Shown: piece after piece, positions 1-7,599 of the stretch
Layout of the letters: every line of letters begins with the position of its first letter
Position numbering within the stretch: position 1 is the stretch's first letter
DNA from: CAZAKO01 sp964546145
GTDB lineage: Bacteria > Fidelibacterota > UBA2242
DNA: 25,938 nt
Assembly (NCBI GenBank): GCA_964546145.1
Contig: CAZJIU010000025.1
Location: forward strand, 1-25,938
Direction: 5' to 3'
Position numbers and translations under genes: made by a program
The notes under the pieces: model-generated
Databases searched by the model: none
The model's input: the letters and a program-made list of their open reading frames with translations, nothing else
Told to the model about the DNA's origin: nothing

Positions 1-2657
1 ACATTTTTGGGATTATAAGTAGTCCAACCACCCTGACTCCAATTCAATAAAATGTTCATTAAAAATCCACCAAGAATGTTTTGTCCGAACAATTTCGGTC
101 CAAAATCATCGGGAGTATAGAAACTTAGATTAGTTCGAGCACCCGGTGTCGGAATAGGTCGGATTTGGTATATTTTAACCGTCTGTTCGTCATAATCAGT
201 CTGTTTGGCGGGATCTTGATATAACTCTTCACGCCCAAAGTTACCACTCGAGGTAACCTGATACGTATAGTTGGCAAAGCCGGAGAACCAGCGACCAGTG
301 GTTTTGCGCAAAGTCAATTCAAAACCGCGGATGTCCTGATACCGATTACTAGTTGTCTTTGTATAACGGACTCCTTGAATTGAATAATAAGTCGTAACCG
401 TATCTTGATCAGAAATATCACGATAGAAAGCGGCAATTTGAATCAGCAAATTATTCAGCAGTAGTTTATCAAAACCCAGTTCATAGGAAATAGTCTTGGC
501 CAGAACCAGATTGGGATCACCGATGCGCACCAAGGATTGATCCGCGCGCCGATCTACCCGAAACATATTCTCATAATTGGGCATCTGCTTATAATGGCCA
601 TAGTTAAAAAATAGCTTGGAAGTTTCGGTAATCGGATGGGAAATCCCCAGACGTGGACTGAGTTGCCACTGACTCCGGGATTTCCTTTCGTCGAACTGGC
701 GATCTTCGTTGTATTTCGAGGAAATAAAATTAGGATCATAGGGATCAATATTCCACCAGTCAGTCCGCGAATTGCTATAATCGAAGCGCAGACCGGCATT
801 CAAAGTAAATCCTTTGGTTTCCAGTTTATCCTGAATATAAGCTGCGGCTCGAACCGGATAGGTATGCATCTGAACATGCCAGTTATACAGATTACCACTA
901 GTTTGCATTTGAATAAAACCATAATCGAGATCAAGGTTATGATAGACAAACTCAAAGCCGGTTTTGACCAGATTACTAAAATTAACCTGACTGGTCATAT
1001 CAGCTTTGATGGTTGTGGCACTGGCCGTTGAGTTGTCACGCGCCAGACAGTGTTGCTCACCGGCATAAATAATAATCCCATCATTAGAGGTGGCAGTTGG
1101 CCAGTAGCCGAAAGGATTTGATGTTTCATAGAAACCGGGTACAATTTCATAGACATTGGATGTATCCCGTAATTCAGGGGGACGAGAATAATAATGGCGG
1201 CGAAAATTCTCCAAAGATACTTCGTAAAAAGTCTTCGAACTTAGCGTATGAGTTAATTTAACTGCCAGATTTTGATGTGAAATATCGGTGAGACTATAGG
1301 TCCAGTCACTAAACATATTAAATAAAGCACTGCCGCCGGTACCACCGGCAATTTCTATCGGATAATGGGGATAAGCTCCTTTAGTCCAGTTATCCTCCAC
1401 GGTAGCAATATTGCCAATCAGGCCAGAGACACTCAGTTTTATTGATTTGCTAATATCAGAGTTGAGCACCAGTCTCCAGTCATAATCAGTATAATCAGGT
1501 CTGGTCATCGGAAAAAGCAAAACATCTCTTTGCCGGCGATAAGACGTATAAAACCGCAGATTTCCAAGTTGCTCAGAAATAAGGGGTACTGGCCCACCAA
1601 AACCGGCATCAATATCATAATCAGCCATTTTATTGTTTTGCCTTTTTCGGCTTTCGTATAGAAAAACACGCTGGGCGCCCAAAGGGGTCAGGTCATTACT
1701 TGGATCATTGTCTTCCATTAGCTGCTTTGAAACCTGATTCCAACCAATGAAGGAGGGATATTTGTTTCGGGTATATTCATCCCACGAACCGTTAGCCGTT
1801 CCAACCCAGCAGACATCATCGTCTAAGTAAGGTCGTAACCAGTAAGAGTTGGGATCTTGGACATCCGGGATGCCATGACCGCGATAATATTTTGGTGCAG
1901 GCGGAGTTATTCTCGTCATAATACTGCCCGAATAACCCTTACTGCCACCCTCCTTTGTTACAATATTTATAATCCCGGCTTGGACCTGCCCATACTCAGC
2001 ATTGAAACCGCCTCTTTCAACAGTTATCTCTTTCACCGAACTCAATGCCACTTTGGTTAGCGCCTGATTATTCCGGGGATCTCTCATGGTAACACCATCC
2101 AGTAGAAACAAAGCCTGATCCCCAAAACTACCCCGAATCTGAAACTTACCAACATTATACCTATCGGTCAGCACCGCCGTACCGGCCTGAAGTCCGATAA
2201 CATCTTGCAAATTAGCTACGGGCAAATTGACTAAGTCCCTCTCGCTGATTGCCACGGTGCTGGTAGCTACATCGGTTTTAATTATTTCCCGTTCGGCTAC
2301 GACTGTTACGGTCTCACCCTGAATAATTTCCACTTCGAGTTCTATATTGACATGGGCAGTTTGATCAATCATTACTCTAACATTGCTAACCGTCGTTTTA
2401 GCATATCCAATAACCGATATCTGAATCTCATAAGTCCCCGGTGGAACATATAAAATTGTGTATTGCCCGGCTTGATCTGTCGCAGCTCCCAACGTTGTTC
2501 CGACAACTATTACATTGGCTCCCATAATCGGATCTCCGGTATCCTTATCCGTTACAATGCCAGCTATTTTCCCGGTAGTGCCAGCCCAAACAAGCACTGG
2601 AAAGACAGATGCCAAAATCAAGCTAAGCATCCTGACTATTCGTACGCTATGCCGCAT
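1..2657 (-). CDS. TonB-dependent outer-membrane receptor with carboxypeptidase-regulatory-like domain (partial, C-terminus off the left edge)
   Basis: The reverse strand is open from ATG at 2657 to base 1, giving 885 residues with no stop. Residues 1-25 form a signal peptide (arginine-containing n-region, then LSLILASVFPVLVWA). Residues ~28-108 match a CarboxypepD_reg-like beta-sandwich (GKIAGIVTDKDTGDPIMGANV, then YTILYVPPGTYEIQ). Residues ~120-235 match the TonB plug, with the diagnostic stretches QIRGSFGDQALFLLDGV and ERGGFNAEYGQVQAGIINIV. The rest alternates aromatic and polar residues as in a 22-stranded barrel. The start is supported by AGGGAGG six bases upstream. The family imports siderophores, cobamides or oligosaccharides across the outer membrane using ExbBD-TonB energy; the substrate cannot be read from sequence. 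A secreted GH2 enzyme and a small outer-membrane barrel lie upstream on the same strand, which suggests but does not prove a glycan substrate. No SusD-like gene is visible. The family call is firm; the substrate is unknown. Confidence 0.9.
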   Translation of the reverse strand, partial: MRHSVRIVRMLSLILASVFPVLVWAGTTGKIAGIVTDKDTGDPIMGANVIVVGTTLGAATDQAGQYTILYVPPGTYEIQISVIGYAKTTVSNVRVMIDQTAHVNIELEVEIIQGETVTVVAEREIIKTDVATSTVAISERDLVNLPVANLQDVIGLQAGTAVLTDRYNVGKFQIRGSFGDQALFLLDGVTMRDPRNNQALTKVALSSVKEITVERGGFNAEYGQVQAGIINIVTKEGGSKGYSGSIMTRITPPAPKYYRGHGIPDVQDPNSYWLRPYLDDDVCWVGTANGSWDEYTRNKYPSFIGWNQVSKQLMEDNDPSNDLTPLGAQRVFLYESRKRQNNKMADYDIDAGFGGPVPLISEQLGNLRFYTSYRRQRDVLLFPMTRPDYTDYDWRLVLNSDISKSIKLSVSGLIGNIATVEDNWTKGAYPHYPIEIAGGTGGSALFNMFSDWTYSLTDISHQNLAVKLTHTLSSKTFYEVSLENFRRHYYSRPPELRDTSNVYEIVPGFYETSNPFGYWPTATSNDGIIIYAGEQHCLARDNSTASATTIKADMTSQVNFSNLVKTGFEFVYHNLDLDYGFIQMQTSGNLYNWHVQMHTYPVRAAAYIQDKLETKGFTLNAGLRFDYSNSRTDWWNIDPYDPNFISSKYNEDRQFDERKSRSQWQLSPRLGISHPITETSKLFFNYGHYKQMPNYENMFRVDRRADQSLVRIGDPNLVLAKTISYELGFDKLLLNNLLIQIAAFYRDISDQDTVTTYYSIQGVRYTKTTSNRYQDIRGFELTLRKTTGRWFSGFANYTYQVTSSGNFGREELYQDPAKQTDYDEQTVKIYQIRPIPTPGARTNLSFYTPDDFGPKLFGQNILGGFLMNILLNWSQGGWTTYNPKN

Positions 2658-3011
2658 TTTTTCCTCCCTGCTTCCTCTTCGCGAGGCTCCATTTTTTTAT
2701 TTATCAAAAATCTTAGTATCAATGCACATCGCCACCAAACACCAATAGTGAATGACTCATGTTCCTTTCGGTATCGAGTTGCATATGACCGAGAACTTCT
2801 ATCCCAATAAATCTACCAGTCTTAATCTGCCCCTCAGCCGTAATCAAAACCTCAACCCTTTAAATCGGTCAAACCAGTCATTAAATATTATTTTTAGTTT
2901 TCAATCCATAAACATCTATGTACAAATATCATAAATTCATAATTCGAATGCAATACCAAAAAATACCTAAAACCAGCAAAATTTTCCGACTGACTAAAAA
3001 ATAGTAACTAT
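2658..3011. other. 354-bp intergenic region upstream of the TonB receptor
   Basis: This AT-rich stretch separates the small barrel gene from the TonB receptor, both on the minus strand. It starts with a weak terminator-like hairpin at 2996-3013 and ends with the receptor's AGGGAGG ribosome-binding site. It presumably holds the receptor promoter, but I see no convincing -35/-10 pair. Short plus-strand reading frames here have no ribosome-binding site and no family resemblance. The small inverted repeat around 2674-2686 (CCTC, five-base loop, GAGG) is too weak to call. Confidence 0.5.
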
Positions 3012-3013
3012 TT
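2996..3013 (-). terminator. Weak AT-rich hairpin terminator after the outer-membrane barrel gene
   Basis: Read on the minus strand, AAATAG and CTATTT pair around a three-base TTA loop, and the second arm runs into a T-tract. It sits directly on the stop codon of the barrel gene. The stem has only one G-C pair, so this is a possible rather than a strong terminator. Confidence 0.3.
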
Positions 3014-3665
3014 AGAAATTGTATTCGATGCCGCCACATAACCAGAGATTATACTTTTCAGGTGGATGCTTGACATTGATAATCGTTAAAAAACCACAGC
3101 CTCCCCGAAGATTGAAATACAAACGATGAGATACTGGCGTCCGGAATCCGGCAATTGCTCCCAAATCAAGTTTACGCACGGTATTAACGACATTATCCAC
3201 TACCTCATCTCCGATTTTATTACTCACCGTCGCCTTGAGATTGACGCTGGCACAGGGTCCAATAAAAAAATCAGGGTTAAGAAGTTCACTCAGCGTGACC
3301 GAGAATTGAAATAATACCGGAATATCAAGGTAATTCAATTTTAAACTGGCGTACCTCCGATTATTCTGAGAGGCTTCATCAACCACATAGGAATAGCGAT
3401 ATCCTTTCATGCTGAAATTGAATTCGGGGCGAATGTTTAAATTATTTGCAATTGGAACTATGCAGTAAATCCCGGCCCAAAAGCCCGGTTTCCAGAGCGG
3501 CGCGTTGGCTTCAAGTCCCCAAAGCTTAGCAGCTGTTAAACCTCCCATAAGTCCTTTTTCCACCGATAAGGGAGAATTAGCTTCTGAAGTCTCTAAAGAA
3601 GAGGTTTGGGAAAAAATAGTAACACTCAGGGTAAAAATCAGAATTGCAAAAACAGGTCTTTCCAA
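3012..3665 (-). CDS. Outer-membrane beta-barrel protein, PorT-like (OMP_b-brl_2 type)
   Basis: 217 residues. A short signal peptide (residues ~1-22, with FAILIFTLSVTIFS) is followed by a small barrel. The pattern is typical of eight-stranded PorT-like barrels: an early GGLTAAKLWG strand, PGFWAGIYC, the IRPEFNFSMKGYRY strand, LNYLDIPVLFQF, a FFIGP turn, DLGAIAGF, and a C-terminal strand ending in phenylalanine (GGIEYNF), as expected for BAM-mediated insertion. The start codon is TTG. An in-frame TAA lies 15 bases upstream and AGAGGA sits seven bases before the TTG. The gene begins 27 bp after the GH2 stop, so the two are probably co-transcribed. The domain name describes a fold, not a function. 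The family call is good; the role is unknown. Confidence 0.75.
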   Translation of the reverse strand: MERPVFAILIFTLSVTIFSQTSSLETSEANSPLSVEKGLMGGLTAAKLWGLEANAPLWKPGFWAGIYCIVPIANNLNIRPEFNFSMKGYRYSYVVDEASQNNRRYASLKLNYLDIPVLFQFSVTLSELLNPDFFIGPCASVNLKATVSNKIGDEVVDNVVNTVRKLDLGAIAGFRTPVSHRLYFNLRGGCGFLTIINVKHPPEKYNLWLCGGIEYNF

Positions 3666-3672
3666 AAACCAA

Positions 3673-3678
3673 TCCTCT
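3673..3678 (-). promoter_or_regulatory. Ribosome-binding site that fixes a TTG start
   Basis: AGAGGA on the minus strand lies seven bases before the TTG at 3665-3663. There is no ATG or GTG between this site and the signal-peptide hydrophobic core, so it supports TTG initiation for the barrel protein. Confidence 0.55.
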
Positions 3679-3692
3679 TATCAGACAAAGCC

Positions 3693-6143
3693 CTATTTAG
3701 CATAGATTTGAATAGTTGCCGACTCCAATCCATCGGAATTGGCATTAACTGTAATAGTTCCCCGATTTTCGGTAGCTCGGATCACAGCCAGACATAGTCC
3801 GTTGAACGCCTTACGATAGTTAGCCTGAAAAGGTTCGTGGCTCGTTTGCAAGCCATTATCAACTCCGGCGATAACTCCCGGGCCGCGAATATCGAAGTGG
3901 ATTAAATTATCAGCATCAGGCACAAGTATCCCCTCCTGATCCTGAATCCGGACCGTAATAAATGACAGATCATTACCATCAGCATTGATTTCTGTCCGAT
4001 CAGCCTCAAGGACAATTTTAGCCGCAGGTCCAGTTGTTTTCACGATCTTAGTAAGGATCTCCTGACCATCCCTCCGGCCAACAGCCTTAAGTGTGCCAGG
4101 CACAAAATTCAAACGCCACATCAGATGCAGGTTCTCGTCTGACTTGAGTTGAATTCCCTGGGATACATCGTTCAGAAACAGTTCAACTTCAAGACAATTA
4201 GTATAAGCCCAAACATCTACGACTTCACCCCCTTTCCAGTTCCAGTGGGGAAAGAGGTGCAGCACCGGTTCGTCTGTCCATTCACCTTTATAAAAATAGT
4301 AACTATCTTTGGGGAAACCCGCCAGGTCAATAATCCCGAAATAAGAGCTGCGTGAAGGCCAGTCGTAAGGCGTTGGTTCGCCGAGATAATCGAAACCAGT
4401 CCAGATGTAGATACCTGACAGAAAAGCGTGCTTCCGAACTATTTTCCAGGTCTCTTCTTGAGTTGAACCCCACGGCGCACTGCAATTATCATAAGCCGAA
4501 CAGGTGTTGTCAGGATTTCCGGTCTTAAATGCTACATCCCAACGTACCGGCCAGCGCCGAATACTGTCCGAGGGCATATCGTAATGACCGCGAGTAGCTA
4601 AGGCTGAAGTGGTCTCCGATCCAATAAATTTCTGCCCAGGGTAAGTTTCAGAAAACTGCTCAAAAATCCGATGACTGTAATTATAGCCGATCAAATCGAG
4701 TACCCCCGATTTGATCACTGGATTAAGTGGATTGGGGTCATTGCAGGCTGACGTAATAGGACGAGTCGGGTCGAGACTCCTGACAATTTCAGCTAACTCC
4801 TTGGCAATGATAATTCCGCTGCTATCTTTCCGATCCCACTGCTCTATCACTTCATTGCCAATGCTCCAGATAATCACACTCGGGTGATTGCGGTCGCGCC
4901 GAACCATATCCGCCAGATCACGCTGGTGCCATTCATCCCAGTTTAAGGCATAATCGTAGGGCGTCTTATTTTTCCGCCACATATCAAACGCTTCATCCAT
5001 TACCAGAAAACCCATTTGGTCACACAGGTCAAGCAGCTCGGGTGCTGGCGGATTATGGGAAGTGCGGAGACTGTTGACACCCATTCCGCGCATTATTTCC
5101 AGCTGCCGCTCGAGCGCCCGGGTATTGACTGCCGCGCCCAGACAGCCCAGGTCATGATGGTTGCAAACTCCCTGGATTTTCATTGGTACGCCGTTTAGAA
5201 AAAATCCCTTCTCACTGTCAAAAGCAAAACTGCGAATCCCAAAGAATGTCTCTTTATTATCAACTACTTTACCCTCAATGCATATCTGCGAAACTGCACG
5301 GTAGAGATAGGGACTGGTCACTTTCCACAGACAGGGATTTTTAACAATGGCATTCTGCTCGATTTCGCTGACCGAATCCTTTAACACCGACACTACCGAA
5401 CTAACAACCGTAACTTCTTGATTGTCAGCATTGAATATTTTAGTCATCAGTTTCACCGATTGATCTCGCGCTGTTGTATTGCGGATTCTGGTTTTTAAAT
5501 TGACTTTTGCAATCTGAGCATCAATTTCAGGAGTAGTAATAAATATCCCCCAGTGGTCAAAATAAACCTTACCCACCGTAATCAACCAGACATTGCGATA
5601 TATTCCCGAACCCGAGTACCAGCGCGAATTTGGCTGTTGACTGTTATCCACTTTAACTGCCAGGATATTCTCCTCTTTGCCATATTTCAAATAGGGCGTC
5701 AAATCATAACGGAACGAGATGTATCCATAGGGACGTAGCCCCAGGTAATGACCATTGATCCATACCTCACTATTTCGATAAATGCCATCGAAATCAATGA
5801 AGCATAACTTGTCTTTTGGGGCAGCCGGGATATGAAAGCTCTTTCGATACCAGCCAATCCCACCGGGCAGAGCTCCACCGCCAGGCGTCGCCGGATTATC
5901 CGGACTAAATTGTCCCTCAATGCTCCAATCATGCGGAAGATTCAGAACCCGCCACTCACTATCATCAAAATTTGATTCCGCTGCCTGCTTAACATCGCCC
6001 AGGTGAAATTTCCAGTTCTTACCAAAGTTTTGTCTGAGTCGTACCGATGGTTCCTTAAAGCCACACCAGCTGCAAATAATCAGTACGGCAAAGAATATCA
6101 AAAATCCGCGGTTAGACAAGAATCTGATTGTTTCATGAATCAT
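3693..6143 (-). CDS. Secreted glycoside hydrolase family 2 protein (beta-galactosidase type)
   Basis: 816 residues with the full GH2 order: N-terminal export signal (residues ~1-27), jelly-roll sugar-binding domain (~35-190), immunoglobulin-like domain (~195-305), (beta/alpha)8 catalytic barrel (~310-610), and two C-terminal beta domains resembling DUF4982 and Glyco_hydro2_C5 (~620-815). Catalytic residues visible by family alignment are acid/base E431 in SIGNE and nucleophile E510 in FIGSETTS. The signature MGVNSLRTSHNPPAPELLD (354-372) is typical of GH2 beta-galactosidases. The enzyme retains configuration while cleaving beta-linked sugars. Galactose, glucuronate or mannose specificity cannot be settled from sequence. 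The signal contains two cysteines (C24, C27) but neither sits in a canonical lipobox, so periplasmic or surface location is open. The ATG has AGGGGG seven bases upstream. It leads the same-strand group with the barrel protein. Confidence 0.93.
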   Translation of the reverse strand: MIHETIRFLSNRGFLIFFAVLIICSWCGFKEPSVRLRQNFGKNWKFHLGDVKQAAESNFDDSEWRVLNLPHDWSIEGQFSPDNPATPGGGALPGGIGWYRKSFHIPAAPKDKLCFIDFDGIYRNSEVWINGHYLGLRPYGYISFRYDLTPYLKYGKEENILAVKVDNSQQPNSRWYSGSGIYRNVWLITVGKVYFDHWGIFITTPEIDAQIAKVNLKTRIRNTTARDQSVKLMTKIFNADNQEVTVVSSVVSVLKDSVSEIEQNAIVKNPCLWKVTSPYLYRAVSQICIEGKVVDNKETFFGIRSFAFDSEKGFFLNGVPMKIQGVCNHHDLGCLGAAVNTRALERQLEIMRGMGVNSLRTSHNPPAPELLDLCDQMGFLVMDEAFDMWRKNKTPYDYALNWDEWHQRDLADMVRRDRNHPSVIIWSIGNEVIEQWDRKDSSGIIIAKELAEIVRSLDPTRPITSACNDPNPLNPVIKSGVLDLIGYNYSHRIFEQFSETYPGQKFIGSETTSALATRGHYDMPSDSIRRWPVRWDVAFKTGNPDNTCSAYDNCSAPWGSTQEETWKIVRKHAFLSGIYIWTGFDYLGEPTPYDWPSRSSYFGIIDLAGFPKDSYYFYKGEWTDEPVLHLFPHWNWKGGEVVDVWAYTNCLEVELFLNDVSQGIQLKSDENLHLMWRLNFVPGTLKAVGRRDGQEILTKIVKTTGPAAKIVLEADRTEINADGNDLSFITVRIQDQEGILVPDADNLIHFDIRGPGVIAGVDNGLQTSHEPFQANYRKAFNGLCLAVIRATENRGTITVNANSDGLESATIQIYAK

Positions 6144-6398
6144 TTTATTCCCCCTGTGTTTTGATATTCGAGAAAAACCTATCCCTCAGAATAAATTCGT
6201 AATAGATCAATAAAAAAGAGATTTCTTCACCTTTGGATTATATGATTATTCAAAATAAAAAACAAATTAAAGTGTAACTCTTCCCAATTTATCCATTCTA
6301 ATAAAATAGATAATTGATAATTAATGCTAATTGTTTTTTTGGGTTAGGCGTTGTAAATTAGCCCGCTTTTTTAACCGTCCTAAAAGGAATTGGAGAAT
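6144..6398. promoter_or_regulatory. Divergent promoter region between the GH2 gene and the sigma factor gene
   Basis: This 255-bp AT-rich intergenic region separates divergent genes, so it must hold start signals for both. On the plus strand TTGTTT and TAAATT lie 17 bases apart (about 6330-6358), a weak possible promoter for the sigma gene. No clear operator repeat is seen. Confidence 0.4.
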
Positions 6399-7271
6399 AT
6401 GTCTACAAAGGCAAAAAAATCATCTTCATCCGATTCAAATCGTGCGCTCAGTAAGTACCTTGAAGAAATTGGGAACTTTGAGCCACTCTCTCCAAATGAG
6501 GAAATCGAACTGGCCCAGCGAATGCGCAGCAGCGACCTAACGGAGCGGCAGACAGCCCTCAAGAAATTGACCGAGTCGAACCTGCGCTTCGTGGTCAGTG
6601 TCGCTAAAGACTATCAGGGTCAGGGCTTACCCCTGACGGATTTAATCAATGAAGGTAACCTGGGTCTGATTAAAGCTGCCGAGCGATTCGATGAAACCCG
6701 GGGATTCAAATTTATCTCTTATGCTGTCTGGTGGATTCGTCAATCAATCCTCCAGGCACTTGCCGAACATTCCCGGATCGTCCGTCTGCCGTTGAACCGG
6801 GTCGGAACAATCAGTAAAATCACCAAAGAGGCTGAGAATTTAGAGCAACAGTATGAACGAGCTCCCAGTCAGGATGAAATTGCCCAGGGACTCGATCTGA
6901 AATCCGATGAGGTCACCGACGCCATTCGAATTTCACGTAAGCATCAGTCATTGAATGCCCCATTCCGGGATGGCGAGAAAAATTCATTGATTGACGTCAT
7001 CGAAGACGACACGCAGCCCACTCCGGACAGCGATTTGATGCTGGATTCGCTGCGGCAGGAAATCCGCGATGCCCTCAATACTCTCAAGGACCGGGAGCGC
7101 GATGTCATTAAAATGTATTTCGGGATTGATCGGGAATATGCCCTGACATTGAATGAAATTGGCGAGGAATTTAATTTGACCCGCGAGCGGATTCGCCAGA
7201 TCAAAGAGAATGCAATTCGCCGGTTAAGTCACAAATCACGCAGTAAAAAACTTAGAGCTTATCTAGGGTAA
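6399..7271 (+). CDS. rpoD: RNA polymerase sigma factor, RpoD/SigA type (sigma-70 family)
   Basis: 290 residues from the preferred ATG. It starts almost directly with region 1.2 (ALSKYLEEIGNFEPLSPNEE). Region 2 follows with NLRFVVSVAKDYQGQGLPL, DLINEGNLGLIKAAERFD, and the -10 recognition and melting segment FKFISYAVWWIRQSI. Region 3 runs from LPLNRVGTISKI. Region 4 carries the -35 helix-turn-helix LTLNEIGEEFNLTRERIRQI. Region 1.1 is absent, as is usual for primary sigma factors of FCB-group bacteria. The protein directs core polymerase to housekeeping promoters. A TTG nine bases upstream also opens the frame, but AAGGA would be one base from it and ten bases from the ATG, so ATG is chosen. rpsU follows 35 bp later. 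A group-2 sigma cannot be excluded without seeing the rest of the genome. Confidence 0.93.
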   Translation: MSTKAKKSSSSDSNRALSKYLEEIGNFEPLSPNEEIELAQRMRSSDLTERQTALKKLTESNLRFVVSVAKDYQGQGLPLTDLINEGNLGLIKAAERFDETRGFKFISYAVWWIRQSILQALAEHSRIVRLPLNRVGTISKITKEAENLEQQYERAPSQDEIAQGLDLKSDEVTDAIRISRKHQSLNAPFRDGEKNSLIDVIEDDTQPTPDSDLMLDSLRQEIRDALNTLKDRERDVIKMYFGIDREYALTLNEIGEEFNLTRERIRQIKENAIRRLSHKSRSKKLRAYLG

Positions 7272-7286
7272 ACTACTAAATCTGAA

Positions 7287-7294
7287 GGGAGGTG
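7287..7294 (+). promoter_or_regulatory. Strong ribosome-binding site of rpsU
   Basis: GGGAGGTG lies twelve bases before the rpsU ATG. The spacing is long, but an in-frame TAA sits immediately before that ATG, so no earlier start is possible. Confidence 0.6.
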
Positions 7295-7306
7295 AATTAA
7301 CGTTAA

Positions 7307-7495
7307 ATGGTACAAGTAATCGTTCATAACAACGAAAACCTGGAAAAGGCAATTCGGCGTTTCAAGAAGAAATTCGAAAAAGCCGGCATCCTGAAAGATG
7401 TCAAGAAAAATGCCTATTATGTGAAACCGAGCGCCGAAAAACGGATGCGTCGTGCCAAAGCCGCCAAACGAATTCAACGCTATTCACCTACCTAG
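7307..7495 (+). CDS. rpsU: 30S ribosomal protein bS21
   Basis: 62 residues, the normal bS21 length. The sequence has the family pattern: a short beta start (MVQVIVHNNENLEKAIRRF), the KKKFEKAGILKDVKK helix, a YYVKPSAEKR segment, and a very basic C-terminal helix with RMRRAKAAKR. bS21 binds near the 3' end of 16S rRNA on the platform of the small subunit and helps mRNA engagement. The gene follows the sigma factor by 35 bp on the same strand, with a terminator behind it, so the pair is probably one transcription unit. This recalls the rpsU-dnaG-rpoD macromolecular-synthesis operon of proteobacteria, here in opposite order and without dnaG. Confidence 0.95.
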   Translation: MVQVIVHNNENLEKAIRRFKKKFEKAGILKDVKKNAYYVKPSAEKRMRRAKAAKRIQRYSPT

Positions 7496-7526
7496 TAATT
7501 ATCTCTAACTCTCTTTGAATCATCTT

Positions 7527-7567
7527 AAAAAAACCTTTGTCGCAACTGCAAAGGTTTTTATTTTTTC
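7527..7567. terminator. Bidirectional rho-independent terminator between rpsU and transketolase
   Basis: CCTTTG (7534-7539) pairs with CAAAGG (7549-7554) around a nine-base loop. It is flanked on the left by a run of seven A and on the right by T-rich sequence. The A/T flanks extend the stem and provide a U-tract in both directions, which suits the convergent genes on each side. Confidence 0.85.
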
Positions 7568-7599
7568 AATATTTAATAATAAATACTGATGTCACGCAA

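Noticed and set aside
636..1031. 131-residue plus-strand open frame, with 554-799 on the minus strand
   Set aside because: Both are off-frame readings of the TonB-dependent receptor, whose own frame is continuous from 2657 to 1.
2671..2690. CCTC / GAGG inverted repeat upstream of the TonB receptor
   Set aside because: Four base pairs around a five-base loop with no T-tract is expected by chance.
2463..2934. Overlapping plus-strand open frames near the start of the TonB receptor
   Set aside because: They are antisense to the receptor's start or lie in the AT-rich gap, and show no ribosome-binding site or recognisable domain.
6390..6392. TTG as the start of the sigma factor
   Set aside because: Its would-be ribosome-binding site is one base away; the ATG nine bases later has proper spacing and fits family starts.
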